Shown: positions 40,880 through 50,525 of the stretch, piece by piece
How the letters are laid out: every line of letters begins with the position of its first letter
Numbering within the stretch: the first letter of the stretch is position 1
Source: an uncultured Elusimicrobiales bacterium
Lineage (GTDB): Bacteria > Elusimicrobiota > Elusimicrobia > Elusimicrobiales > Elusimicrobiaceae
Length of the DNA stretch: 64,000 bases
Assembly: GCA_944324115.1 (NCBI GenBank)
Contig: CALUVB010000023.1
Location: 36,835-100,834, forward strand
Direction of reading: 5' to 3'
Notes under the pieces: model-generated
What the model was told of the DNA's origin: nothing
The model's database searches: none
What the model saw: the letters and a program-made list of their open reading frames with translations, nothing else
Translations under genes and position numbers: made by a program

Positions 40880-43800
40880 GAAGGTTCTACCACAACAGTA
40901 CTTGTCGCATTTCTGCCGAAAACCGCCGGGTCATACATCTGGCTGGCCCATAAGCTGGGATAGGCAAATTCCCCCGCCACACTGGCTTGTACCAGATAAG
41001 AATAACTATGTTCACCCGCAGTCAAATAATCCGCAAAAACAAGAATACGGTCATCGTATTTTTCATCTCGGGTAAAACCACCCCAACCGTTTTGGTTTAA
41101 TGCGGAAGCCTGTTCTGCGCTTTCTGTAGCCAAGGCTGTATTGACTATTTCAAATCCAGCCGGAATAAAATCTTCCAATACAACAAACCGCCCCGACCCG
41201 CTGCTGCGTACGTTGAGCGTTACTTTGTAGCGCGCCCCTTCCTTAAAAGAGCTTACCGGCTGGCCTTCCAAGTCCGTAATTTGGCGCGAAAGTTCATAGC
41301 CGGCATTGACAGGCTCCGTATACGCCGCCGGCGTATATTGCTGCCACAATGTATAATACAGCGTACCGGTGCCCGCTTTCACAAAGCGCACCCGCGCCAA
41401 TGCGCTGTTTTTGTATACTTGCTCAAACGGCCATTGAGCACGCACGCTCTGCAAAGTACGGCCCTTAAACGGAGAAGAAAGTACATTTTTCCCATCTAAA
41501 GAAACAGAGGCCGTAAAATCCGGGTTGGAGGCTTCTTTCAGTTTATAATACGCATTCAAAGCGCCCATCACAGCGGCATTGGCGCTGGTATTGGCCCAGT
41601 GTCCTTCTTTGCCCAACTGCTGCGTCAGCCACGCCACCGCTTGGTAAGGATTAGGAAGATAATCACCCACCACCAGCAAGGCTTCCAGCGCAAGCGCCGT
41701 CACTTTCACATCGTCCATATGCAGCCAAGGCTGCTGGCTCTGCGCGGAAAAATGAACCGTTTGGGAGCCGTACTGGGCATGATTAAGCAAATCTTGGGCC
41801 AGCTTAAGCTTGATATCCGCCTCTTTATTCAATTGATTGGCTGCTAACAGCAAATAGGCTTGGGCCGGCACACTTAAACTGTTACGCTTGGTATAAAGAT
41901 TATTGAATTGCCCATCTATATTTTCTCCATACAAAGCCAAGACCAACACCGCATAGGAGCGCACGGTATCATCTTCCGTCACAGAATAAGGATACGCTTG
42001 GCGCTGTTGGGAACCGAACACCCCTTTTAACCACCCCACCGCCTGTTTTAAAGACGTCTCATTCACCTTATAGCCGGCTTTTTTAGCCCGAAAAGCCGTT
42101 TCCAGCGCATAGGCAGTTACATATGGGTCAGGCAAGGCGTCGGGCCAATAAGCAAACCCTCCGGTATCAGACTGATAGCGGGTCATCTGATTTAAAATAT
42201 CCTGCGTTTGCTTCTTATACTGGGTCATATCACCCAGTCCAAACGCTTCTATCATCTCAGAGCCATCTATCACCGGGCGGATTTTGGACATTTTTTGCTC
42301 TAAACAGTCATACGGATAATTTAGTAAATATTCAATTCCTCCGCGCAAATTAATCAACGCCGTAGAAGCCAAGCTCACCGCCGCTTTTGCGGCAGCCTTT
42401 TCATTGACGGAGACAGGTTTTTCAAGCACTTGCTCTTGGCTTTCTCCCGTCGCGGAATAAAGGGCTAAGGTCTGCTCTTTTTCCACTGCCACCACCGGCA
42501 GGCTGACTTTCACGCCGTCTGCATGATGCGGCGTTTTAGCCGAAAAAGACACTTCCGCCTCGCCGGGTTGTTCGGCATGGCACGGCCAGCTGACCACATG
42601 GGCCGCTCCTTTTTCTACATGGATTTTTTGCTCGCCGCCGCTTAACCGAATGGCTCCTTTCGCTTGAGCGGAAAGGGTAATATCTCCGACTTCATCTTCG
42701 TAATTATATACAACGGCCCCACACTGGAATTTATCTCCCGTACGGGCAAAACGCGGCATTTTAGGGGTAACCATAATAGGTTGTGAGACTTTCACATCGG
42801 CTTCCGCGCCGCCAAATTCCTGCACCGTAGCTGACACCGCCATAATGCGGAACGTAGTCAAATTATCCGGCAGTGTGAAACGCACATTGGCACGGCCTTT
42901 GGCGTCAGTGCGGATAAAAGCGTTAAAATAAGGGGTGAAATCAAAATGACTGCGCAGGTCTGCGCCGCCCAATTTGTCCGACGCACCACCCCCGCCGCCG
43001 CGGTTTTCCCCTTTTTCGCCGAAGTTGCGCTGTCCTATAATAAATACGCGGTTATCTGCCGTGGAAACTGACAAAGGCTGTGGAGCATAAAACACGTTCA
43101 TCAAATCCGGCCGCTTATATCCGGTCAAGGAAAGCACCCCCTCATCTACCGCCATCACCGCCACATAAGCCGGCACGCCTTTGCCCTGTACGGAAGTACG
43201 CAAGCTTAGGCTGACCTCCTCTCCCGGCAGATAACTGGCCTGGGCGGGAATTACTTCCGTTTTTATTTCCCGCAGTTCTTGAGACAATTTTAAATTGACA
43301 TATCCCGTTTTGCCTTGGGGCTTAGCCAAATCCAGCCCTTCTTTGTCATATGCGGGCGCAGCCGCACGCGGCCGCACCAATGTAATCCCCACAAAAACAT
43401 TGGGAAGATAGGATTCCTTGACAGGCACTTCCACATAATCTGCCCCGGAAGACACCGGCACAGTCCAGGCATCTAACACGCCCTCTCTTTCCACACTAAC
43501 CAAAGCCAAGGCGCTTTGATAAGGGCTTTTAACTAAAATACGCGCCGTATCTCCGGGAACATAAATTTGTTTGTCTAATTCTAACTGCAAAATATCATCG
43601 TCTGTTTGTTTCCAGAACGCTTCCCCGGGGCCATACACCATAAACCCAAAACCGCCTTGCACATGGCGGCCCTGGCTGTCTGTGGCGGTTAAAGAGACTT
43701 GATAGGAACCGGGCTCCGACGGATTAAACGAAAAATCATAGCCGTCTTTTCCCACTGTAAACTGTTGGGAAGGGAAGTCTTTTACCCGACGTTCACTGAC

Positions 43801-46518
43801 CCACTCCAACCGGCCGGCTAAGCCATTTTTGCGCACGCTCAAATACTCCTCTTTTTGAATCGTGGCCTTCACTTTTACGCCGTCTAACGCCTCTCCATGC
43901 GGAGTAACCGCTACAATATGGGCCTGGGCAGGGCTGCCTTCTTCCACATTATAATTTTCCATTTTGGCGCCTAAGGAAAATGCCGCCGGATTAAGCACGA
44001 AATCAGTGCGGGCAAAGAGCTGCTGACCGGAAGGAGCCTGCACTCCGGCCTCTGCATATACCTGCTGGGGTACCGTCACTTGAGGCAGAGCAACGTCAAA
44101 ATTAATCTGCCCCTGCTCATTTAATTTCCCGGAAGATTGCGTAAGCAAATGATCGGTTAAATCCCGCTCTACAAAATACGGCACAAATGTATATTCTTCA
44201 TACCCTTTAGGAGAATAATTGGAGAATATATAGCGTACACTCCAATTTACTTTTCCCCCGGATACCGGCGCGCCAAACAAATAATCGGCCGAAGCTGTCA
44301 GCTTAGCCGTTTGACCGCTGAGATAAAAAGGCTCCAAGGTACGCAAATTGACTTTAAAATCAGCCTGTTCCACAGCTTCCACTTGAAAAGAATAATAGCT
44401 CTCCGCATCTGAAGAAGCCGGCGTAAACGTCATATACCAAGAGCCTGTCACGGCGTCTTGCGGCAAATCAAACTTCCCGGAAAAACCGCCGCTTCCCGCC
44501 GCATAAGAAAGAGTTTGGGTTGAGACTTCTTCTCCGCGTGAATTATAAATTTTGAGCGTACCTTTCGTATCCGGAGCAAGCGCCCAATGCCCATTTTTCA
44601 TCTGGCGGGTCAAGCCGGCCACATATACCGTTTCTCCGGGGCGGTATACGCCGCGCTCCGTAAACAAAGCGGTCTTGGCCATTGTCTTAGGCGGGGCATA
44701 GTTATAATTAATATTAAACCGCCACGGCTCCAATCCGTCGTTCCATGTGCTGGCCAGCACGGCATCTCCACCGGGGCTGGTAACAAACACATACACCTGC
44801 GGAGTGCTCCACTCATTTTGGGCAAAAGGCTTCAGCTCATTTAGACCGGGAGCCAATACAATGCCGTTTTCATCGGTGCTCCCCGTCCACAGCGTACGAT
44901 TTTTCTGGTCTTTTATTTCTACATTGAGGCTGCCTTGCGCTTCCCCAGTCTGCAAAGAAGTAACCCAGACCAATATATTTTCGGCGGAGGTTTTCAGCGT
45001 AACCCCCAAATCTGTAATATTATCCGTGGCGGATACCCAGCAAAAGCCTTCTTTTCTGTTTTTGCTGGGAACTTTAACTTGGGAATAAATAATACTGTTG
45101 TGTCCGGTAGGATTGAATTTTTTCAAGTCCAAATATGTTTTTTGCGTTTTATTAGCCGACACATCAAAAGAATAGGCCCCGTCAAACTGCAGATTTGCCG
45201 CCGCTATTTCCGCTTCAGAACAATAAGATACGTTTTTTTGGTCAAACGAAATAAAATCTTGTTTATTGAAACGTGCCGCACGGACTTGCAATTCCTTTTC
45301 ATTAAGCACATCAATCGGGTGACGCAGGGGCAAATAACTTTCCAGCACGCCTTGTCCGCCTTTAAAAGTGGCGGCGGGACAATAACCGTTATTGGAAATT
45401 TGCAGCGTTTGCGCCTGCCCTAATTTATTTCCGTAAATATCCGGCAAATTTTTATCTATTATTACAGTCACCGTCTCCCCGGGTTGTAATTTTAAAAAAG
45501 AAAAAGGCATTTCAAACCACCCTTCTCCGGGATTTTCGCCGCTTCGTTGGCGGCCCAAAGTCTGAGCTTCTTGTTCACTTACGTTTGTTAAAGCGGAAGC
45601 CGGGGAAACAGTGATATGCTCAAGCAAATCCGCCAAACGTACCGGAGACGAAAAGGAGATATACGCATCAAAAGGAAGACAACCGCTATAGTTTCCTCCC
45701 ACCACCTGCAACGGCGGATAGGTATAGAAAGATGAAGTATAAGGCTGAGCCAACCCCAACACCCCCTGTTTGCCCCGCAGCGCGGGGCTGAGTGTAAGGG
45801 AAACAGCGGTTCCGGGAGGCAAATCTTGTCCAGGCACCAGCACGAAAACCCGGTCCTTGTCCAAATAAGAATAGCTCTTGTCATATTCTTCCTGCGTCAA
45901 AGCGCGTACTTGCAGCGGAACGGAAATTTCTTCCAAAGCCGCCTTCTCATCAGCCATATTGAAAAAAGATTTAATCCAAGTGACCCAGTCTGTTTTAACC
46001 CCTTGATAAGTTAAACGGGCGGCTGACGCCACAGAAGCCATATCTACCGGTTGGGAAAGAGTGACATAAATCAACGGCCGACGGGAAATCCACATTTCAT
46101 TATTATAAGGAGAAACATTTTGTACCGTAGGGCGGGCTGTGTCAAAAGTCCATTGATAATCTTGGCCTAATTTTTGGCCGGATACGGCAGAGGCAAAGGA
46201 AGCCGGAAGGGTTACTGTGTATTGAGTAGCCTGCTGCCAGTTCTCTTTAGGTTCAAAAAGCAGGGCTTGCGTGCCAGCATAACGGCATGTACCCTCCACG
46301 CTGGGAATAATCTGAATTGGGCACGCGTCGGAAGCAAAAGCAGCCTGCTCCGATAAAGCAGTTACCGGCTGGTTAAAATTAATCGTAATAGCATTGCGGC
46401 CACTTACTTGTGTATCGCCTTTAGGGGCGGCAGAAACTACCTGCAATTCCTGCGCGCCTGCAAAAGAAAATAAAAAAGCCAGCCCGAATACTGCGCCCCA
46501 ACGAATGAATGTCTTCAT
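40876..46518 (-). CDS. Bacterial alpha-2-macroglobulin family protein
   Basis: A very large exported protein (1880 residues) of the bacterial alpha-2-macroglobulin family, thought to trap proteases in the periplasm. A signal peptide ends near FAGAQ (22). Several MG/beta-sandwich domains follow, with an A2M-type FTERGVYRPGETVYVAGL motif near 615. The thioester motif CLEQ has its Cys at residue 1405 in NYPYDCLEQ. The helical TED domain and a C-terminal sandwich follow. Unlike E. coli YfhM it has no lipobox, so it should be soluble or otherwise anchored. pbpC is coupled downstream (ATGA). RBS GGGGGAAG. Confidence 0.93.
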   Translation of the reverse strand: MKTFIRWGAVFGLAFLFSFAGAQELQVVSAAPKGDTQVSGRNAITINFNQPVTALSEQAAFASDACPIQIIPSVEGTCRYAGTQALLFEPKENWQQATQYTVTLPASFASAVSGQKLGQDYQWTFDTARPTVQNVSPYNNEMWISRRPLIYVTLSQPVDMASVASAARLTYQGVKTDWVTWIKSFFNMADEKAALEEISVPLQVRALTQEEYDKSYSYLDKDRVFVLVPGQDLPPGTAVSLTLSPALRGKQGVLGLAQPYTSSFYTYPPLQVVGGNYSGCLPFDAYISFSSPVRLADLLEHITVSPASALTNVSEQEAQTLGRQRSGENPGEGWFEMPFSFLKLQPGETVTVIIDKNLPDIYGNKLGQAQTLQISNNGYCPAATFKGGQGVLESYLPLRHPIDVLNEKELQVRAARFNKQDFISFDQKNVSYCSEAEIAAANLQFDGAYSFDVSANKTQKTYLDLKKFNPTGHNSIIYSQVKVPSKNRKEGFCWVSATDNITDLGVTLKTSAENILVWVTSLQTGEAQGSLNVEIKDQKNRTLWTGSTDENGIVLAPGLNELKPFAQNEWSTPQVYVFVTSPGGDAVLASTWNDGLEPWRFNINYNYAPPKTMAKTALFTERGVYRPGETVYVAGLTRQMKNGHWALAPDTKGTLKIYNSRGEEVSTQTLSYAAGSGGFSGKFDLPQDAVTGSWYMTFTPASSDAESYYSFQVEAVEQADFKVNLRTLEPFYLSGQTAKLTASADYLFGAPVSGGKVNWSVRYIFSNYSPKGYEEYTFVPYFVERDLTDHLLTQSSGKLNEQGQINFDVALPQVTVPQQVYAEAGVQAPSGQQLFARTDFVLNPAAFSLGAKMENYNVEEGSPAQAHIVAVTPHGEALDGVKVKATIQKEEYLSVRKNGLAGRLEWVSERRVKDFPSQQFTVGKDGYDFSFNPSEPGSYQVSLTATDSQGRHVQGGFGFMVYGPGEAFWKQTDDDILQLELDKQIYVPGDTARILVKSPYQSALALVSVEREGVLDAWTVPVSSGADYVEVPVKESYLPNVFVGITLVRPRAAAPAYDKEGLDLAKPQGKTGYVNLKLSQELREIKTEVIPAQASYLPGEEVSLSLRTSVQGKGVPAYVAVMAVDEGVLSLTGYKRPDLMNVFYAPQPLSVSTADNRVFIIGQRNFGEKGENRGGGGGASDKLGGADLRSHFDFTPYFNAFIRTDAKGRANVRFTLPDNLTTFRIMAVSATVQEFGGAEADVKVSQPIMVTPKMPRFARTGDKFQCGAVVYNYEDEVGDITLSAQAKGAIRLSGGEQKIHVEKGAAHVVSWPCHAEQPGEAEVSFSAKTPHHADGVKVSLPVVAVEKEQTLALYSATGESQEQVLEKPVSVNEKAAAKAAVSLASTALINLRGGIEYLLNYPYDCLEQKMSKIRPVIDGSEMIEAFGLGDMTQYKKQTQDILNQMTRYQSDTGGFAYWPDALPDPYVTAYALETAFRAKKAGYKVNETSLKQAVGWLKGVFGSQQRQAYPYSVTEDDTVRSYAVLVLALYGENIDGQFNNLYTKRNSLSVPAQAYLLLAANQLNKEADIKLKLAQDLLNHAQYGSQTVHFSAQSQQPWLHMDDVKVTALALEALLVVGDYLPNPYQAVAWLTQQLGKEGHWANTSANAAVMGALNAYYKLKEASNPDFTASVSLDGKNVLSSPFKGRTLQSVRAQWPFEQVYKNSALARVRFVKAGTGTLYYTLWQQYTPAAYTEPVNAGYELSRQITDLEGQPVSSFKEGARYKVTLNVRSSGSGRFVVLEDFIPAGFEIVNTALATESAEQASALNQNGWGGFTRDEKYDDRILVFADYLTAGEHSYSYLVQASVAGEFAYPSLWASQMYDPAVFGRNATSTVVVEPS

Positions 46519-46932
46519 ACGATACTTCCCCCTTGCCCAAGGTAATGTCTTTATGTATTGTATCTATTTTGTATATATAAAGGAACCCCGTCTTTGCTCC
46601 GCACCAAGCCCTTGCTTGTCCAAGAGCCGGGCTATAATACGCCCTTTTTGTCTTACTGATGACAAAAAAAGACACAAATACCCAAAATCAACAATTTTAT
46701 ATGTAGGCAACAACTCCTTTTTCATCACAAATAGATACGCTTACCCAAGCAAGTGAACAGGCGGAAACACAGCTCTTTTGGAACTGCGCTGAAACACATC
46801 TTTCTTTTCCTTTTAGGGCAAAGGGCTGTCCGCTCCAATGCTTCCGGGAAAGCGCAAGACAGCTACGTGCTTTTGGGTAGGGTGGCTCTGTCAGACGGAC
46901 TACTGTGCAGCACAGCTAGGCGTACTTTATCG
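46519..46932. other. Intergenic region upstream of the A2M gene
   Basis: It holds the A2M RBS and AT-rich promoter-like sequence (TATATA near 46572). The remainder, about 46650-46930, shows no gene, hairpin or repeat that I can support. Confidence 0.4.
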
Positions 46933-46966
46933 CAAAAAACCCCGCCCGTTACGGGGCGGGGTTTTA
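46933..46966 (-). terminator. Porin 1 terminator
   Basis: ACCCCGCCC / GGGCGGGGT stem with six T on the minus strand. It is almost the same sequence as the terminator of porin 2. Confidence 0.9.
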
Positions 46967-46981
46967 TCTGTAAAAAACAGA

Positions 46982-48178
46982 TTAGAACTTCACGTTCATT
47001 CCCACTTGGTAGAGGGTAGCGTCTTCTTGCTCAAGCGCCTGCGCAAGCTCACCCTTAGAGGCATAAGCCAAACCAGCAAACAAGGTTACATATTCATTAT
47101 GCTGGTAGGTGGCCGTCAGATCCGCTTCCCAGGTGGAACTTACTTGAGCCGTTCTGTCTTGGAAAGAGAAGCCGTCCAAGGACAACGTCCATTTGTGCCA
47201 AGTGTAGTCCACACCCACATTGAATACGCGGCTCTCATACAAATTCTCCGAAGGCAGTATCAAAAATGTTTTGCCGTAAATCAAGCCGGGGCGGAAGTCC
47301 GAAAGCAAAGAGGGATCTTCTTTCTGGTAATAGAACATAGCTCTGGGGGTAAAGGCGTCCAAATTCAAAGCAGCGTCCACTTTAATAAAGTAGGGATTGT
47401 CGTGGCCTTCTTTAATCAAGCGGTCGCCCTGGTGTCCCCGGGCGTATTCCACGCTTGCTTTAAAAGATTCGGGCGCGTAGGTCAATTTAGCCCCGTAATA
47501 ACCATATAAATTTTCATTCTCTCCCGCGACCTCCTTCATATTGGTCAAGGTGTAACCATAAAGTTGGGCATACAGAGCGTCCGTAGCGTGCCAGCCCAAA
47601 TCAATGCTGTAAAGGTCAGCGTGCGGGATAGGCAGTCCCGGTATTGTTACAGGGGTATATGTGCCCGCCAGCAAGGTTACGTCAAACTTATCATCGGCGT
47701 AGGTCAGTTTGGCCGCGTCCAAAGACGTCTGATCAATCGGAACGACATAATCTGGTACCAACGCAAAGAGATAGCCATGGCGAGGGCCGAAATACATAAT
47801 GGGGCTGTTTTCTTCCCCGTAGAACTGGCGGCCGACCGTCAGTTCAAAGCGGTCAAAAAGGTTGGAAAGCACCACATTGGCTTCAGCCAAAGTTACTTGA
47901 TCCCAATAATGATCCAGGTTGCTTCCTGCGGTGGCGCCGTCCCACAGACTTGATCTGTACTGGAACAGTACATTGGCTGTTACGTCCGGCACCAACTCGG
48001 CGGACAGACCGGCTAACACGCGTGAAGCGGCACCGGTGGAAGTAAAGAAATCATCAGATATATTACTGCTTGAACCGATGGCTTCAATCTCGCCAATCAG
48101 TTTCACATTGTCTAGCACGGCAGCGCTTACAGGCCACGCCAGCGTGAGGGTCAGAAACAAACCCAGTAGTTTTCTCAT
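46982..48178 (-). CDS. Outer-membrane porin-like beta-barrel protein 1
   Basis: A 398-residue outer-membrane protein. A signal peptide is cut near VSAA (19-20). The mature part alternates short aromatic-flanked strands and loops and ends in Phe (VGMNVKF), the beta-barrel assembly signal. It closely resembles the next gene, with identical blocks such as VVLSNLFDRFELTVGRQFYG. No specific porin family is recognised; Elusimicrobia-type OMPs of this length are often called alginate-export or porin-like. The RBS AAGGAGG is separated from the ATG by AGT and seven C. Confidence 0.8.
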   Translation of the reverse strand: MRKLLGLFLTLTLAWPVSAAVLDNVKLIGEIEAIGSSSNISDDFFTSTGAASRVLAGLSAELVPDVTANVLFQYRSSLWDGATAGSNLDHYWDQVTLAEANVVLSNLFDRFELTVGRQFYGEENSPIMYFGPRHGYLFALVPDYVVPIDQTSLDAAKLTYADDKFDVTLLAGTYTPVTIPGLPIPHADLYSIDLGWHATDALYAQLYGYTLTNMKEVAGENENLYGYYGAKLTYAPESFKASVEYARGHQGDRLIKEGHDNPYFIKVDAALNLDAFTPRAMFYYQKEDPSLLSDFRPGLIYGKTFLILPSENLYESRVFNVGVDYTWHKWTLSLDGFSFQDRTAQVSSTWEADLTATYQHNEYVTLFAGLAYASKGELAQALEQEDATLYQVGMNVKF

Positions 48179-48196
48179 GGGGGGGACTCCTCCTTA

Positions 48197-48446
48197 ATTA
48201 TGGTGACTACCTTTTCATTATAGCAGAAATTTGGGTACAAAATTTCTTTTGTCTGGCTTCTTTTTATGAGCGCGAGGAAAGGATTTTCCGGCGGGCCTAG
48301 CCGCAAAAGACCCGGCAATTCATTGTCTAGTAATGCTTCCTTTTCCGTCTTATTGCCGAAAGCACCTCTCCAATATATTTTTGCCAAATGTTTTATAAAC
48401 AGCCAAAAGAGTTTTAGCAACCGCCCCACCTTTCCCTGCGGCCTAT
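48197..48446. other. Intergenic region between the two porin genes
   Basis: No gene is seen. It carries AT-rich promoter-like sequence near the porin 1 RBS and nothing else that can be supported. Confidence 0.4.
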
Positions 48447-48480
48447 AAAAAACCCCGCCCTCTATGGGGCGGGGTTTTGT
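48447..48480 (-). terminator. Porin 2 terminator
   Basis: ACCCCGCCC / GGGCGGGGT stem with six T on the minus strand, nearly identical to the porin 1 terminator including flanking bases. Confidence 0.9.
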
Positions 48481-48495
48481 CTGTGTTCAAACAGA

Positions 48496-49674
48496 TTAGA
48501 ACTTAATTAACATACCCAGCTGACCAATGGTGTTGTCGGAGGCGCCCAAAGCTTCTTTGGCGTTGCCACCGTATTTGCCATAGCCGATGCCAGCAAACAA
48601 CTGCACATATTCATTGTGGTTGTATTTGGCGGTCAGGTCAGCTTCCAAGGTAGCCGATTCGCTGGCGGTGCGATCCTGGAAGGAATAGCCGTCCAAGGAG
48701 AACACCCATTTATCCAAGGTGTAGTCCACACCGACGTTGAAGAGTCTCAAGCCGTTGTTGTCCCAGTCCACAGAATATTCATAAATATTGCGAACGTGAC
48801 CAACCAACAAGCCCGGGCGATAGTTGCCAAACGGAGAAACTTCGCCTTTAGAATACATGAAGGTAGCGCGGGGCGTGAAAGCTTCCATATTCAAAGAGCC
48901 GTCCACTTTAATCATATACGGATTGTCATGGCTTTCTTTGATTAAGCGATCGCCGCCATGGGCGCGGGCATATTCTACACTCAAAACACCCACTTCAGCC
49001 GCATAGCCCAATTTGGCACCATAGAAACCGTTATGATCTTCTTCGCCTAACGCCATGGTGTCGGCATTGGCAACGAAATCATAACCATAAACTTGCAGGT
49101 TCAGCGCGTCCGTCAGATTTAAGCGGATGTCAGCACCATACAAATCAAAATACTCATTGCCCAAACCCGCATTGGCCTCTACTCTACCGGCCAACAGGGT
49201 GATGGCTTTGAAGTCATCGCTGTAGACCAGTTTGGCCGCGTCCAAAGACGGAGCCGCATTCATGTTGAAGATGTAGTGGTCAGGGCCAAAGTACATCACG
49301 GCGCTGTTCTCATCACCGTAGAACTGGCGGCCTACCGTCAGTTCAAAGCGGTCAAACAAATTAGAAAGCACCACATTGGCTTCCACCAAGTTCACATTGT
49401 TCCAATAGGTATCCAGGTTGCTGCCGGCCGTAGCGCCGTCCCAAGCACTGTTGTACTGGAACAGCACATTGGCGGTTACGTCTTCCACTAATTCAGCAGA
49501 CAGACCCGCCAACACGCGGTAGTTCGTGCCAGAACCGTATACTTCGGTCGCATCGTGACGAGCATCAGAAGCAATGGTCTGGATTTCACCTTTCAACTCT
49601 ACGTTATTTAACACGTTAGCGCTTACCGGGAAGGCCACAGCCATGGCCAACAGTAAGCCCAGTAGTTTCTTCAT
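48496..49674 (-). CDS. Outer-membrane porin-like beta-barrel protein 2
   Basis: A 392-residue paralogue of porin 1. A signal peptide is cut near VSAN (residue 18). The barrel ends IGQLGMLIKF. The most conserved parts are the N-terminal third (RVLAGLSAELVEDVTANVLFQY, in pieces) and the last 60 residues. The loops between differ, as expected of exposed loops. ATG 49674 is chosen because it is nine bases after AAGGAGG; the ATG at 49683 touches the RBS. Terminators and 3' flanks are shared with porin 1, so the duplication included the whole unit. Confidence 0.8.
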   Translation of the reverse strand: MKKLLGLLLAMAVAFPVSANVLNNVELKGEIQTIASDARHDATEVYGSGTNYRVLAGLSAELVEDVTANVLFQYNSAWDGATAGSNLDTYWNNVNLVEANVVLSNLFDRFELTVGRQFYGDENSAVMYFGPDHYIFNMNAAPSLDAAKLVYSDDFKAITLLAGRVEANAGLGNEYFDLYGADIRLNLTDALNLQVYGYDFVANADTMALGEEDHNGFYGAKLGYAAEVGVLSVEYARAHGGDRLIKESHDNPYMIKVDGSLNMEAFTPRATFMYSKGEVSPFGNYRPGLLVGHVRNIYEYSVDWDNNGLRLFNVGVDYTLDKWVFSLDGYSFQDRTASESATLEADLTAKYNHNEYVQLFAGIGYGKYGGNAKEALGASDNTIGQLGMLIKF

Positions 49675-49907
49675 GCAGTACATCCTCCTTAGTAATTTAA
49701 ACTACCCTACCACCACACTTTAGCTAATTGAAAAAATTATTTCAAGCTTTATTTAAATTAGGGGTTGACAAATACAACAAAATACTGCTATCCTATCTCT
49801 CCTTCAAAATTTTCCAACACAACAAATACTTATTTTCTTCCGGCGGCTTGAAACAAAAAACCGAAAACACTATACTTTATATATATAGATTTAAGGAGCC
49901 ACCTGTT

Positions 49908-50360
49908 ATGAATAAAGGTTTTACCCTGTTGGAACTATTAGTAGTAGTGATGATCATCGGGATTATTTCTTCCGTTGCCATTCCACAATATGGCCGCAGT
50001 GTCCGTCGGGCGGAAATGATGGAAGGGCTCAGCCACGGCAAAACGATATATGATTCCGCCTTGCGTTATAAATCCATCAACGGCGCCGCCCCGCTGCAAT
50101 TTAACCAGCTTGATGTGGGCTTCCCTGGCACGAATTTAGACGGTCCTTCTTTTATAGATGGCAATTTCACCTATACTTTAGGTACGGATCGTTTGACGGT
50201 TACCAGCAACCCCAGCGGCTATAAACTGCAAATGATGTTCCCAGTCGTGTCTGACGCCGGAGTCACACAAGAAATCTATTGCTGCGCCAATGGAGCAGAC
50301 AAAAACGGCGTGTGGCTTTGCAATAATCCGGTGGAAGGAATTTTGACCGGTTGCAAATAA
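49908..50360 (+). CDS. Type IV pilin-like protein, short-leader class
   Basis: A 150-residue pilin with leader MNKG before FTLLEL, like the pilin after dapL and unlike the dispersed class. The helix ends AIPQYGRSVRRAEMM. The C-terminal part has YCCANGADKNGVWLCNNP and a final Cys. A strong AAGGAG RBS precedes ATG 49908, so the longer upstream frame from 49728 is not used. TATACT-type boxes lie at about 49870. It is the only pilin gene on the plus strand in this window and has its own terminator. Confidence 0.88.
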   Translation: MNKGFTLLELLVVVMIIGIISSVAIPQYGRSVRRAEMMEGLSHGKTIYDSALRYKSINGAAPLQFNQLDVGFPGTNLDGPSFIDGNFTYTLGTDRLTVTSNPSGYKLQMMFPVVSDAGVTQEIYCCANGADKNGVWLCNNPVEGILTGCK

Positions 50361-50388
50361 AACACATCTTCCGTTATTTTCAAAAATA

Positions 50389-50421
50389 AATAAAGACCTC
50401 TTATTAAAAGGGGTCTTTTTT
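50389..50421 (+). terminator. Pilin terminator
   Basis: AAGACC / GGTCTT-type stem with a run of six T, about 30 bp after the stop codon. Confidence 0.8.
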
Positions 50422-50476
50422 ATGTTAAGCCATGCTAGTTAAAATGAAAACAAGAAGCTGATTTTGAGGCTTTGGC

Positions 50477-50513
50477 GCAACAAAAGCAACCGCTTGACTC
50501 ACAGCCAAGAGGT
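50477..50513 (-). terminator. Possible terminator of DEAD helicase gene
   Basis: AACC-CTTG / CAAG-GGTT interrupted stem followed by a T-rich run on the minus strand. Confidence 0.4.
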
Positions 50514-50525
50514 TTTATTTCTAAA

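Noticed and set aside
49728..49907. Extension of the plus-strand pilin upstream of 49908
   Set aside because: It would put 60 residues before the prepilin leader; the AAGGAG at ATG 49908 decides.
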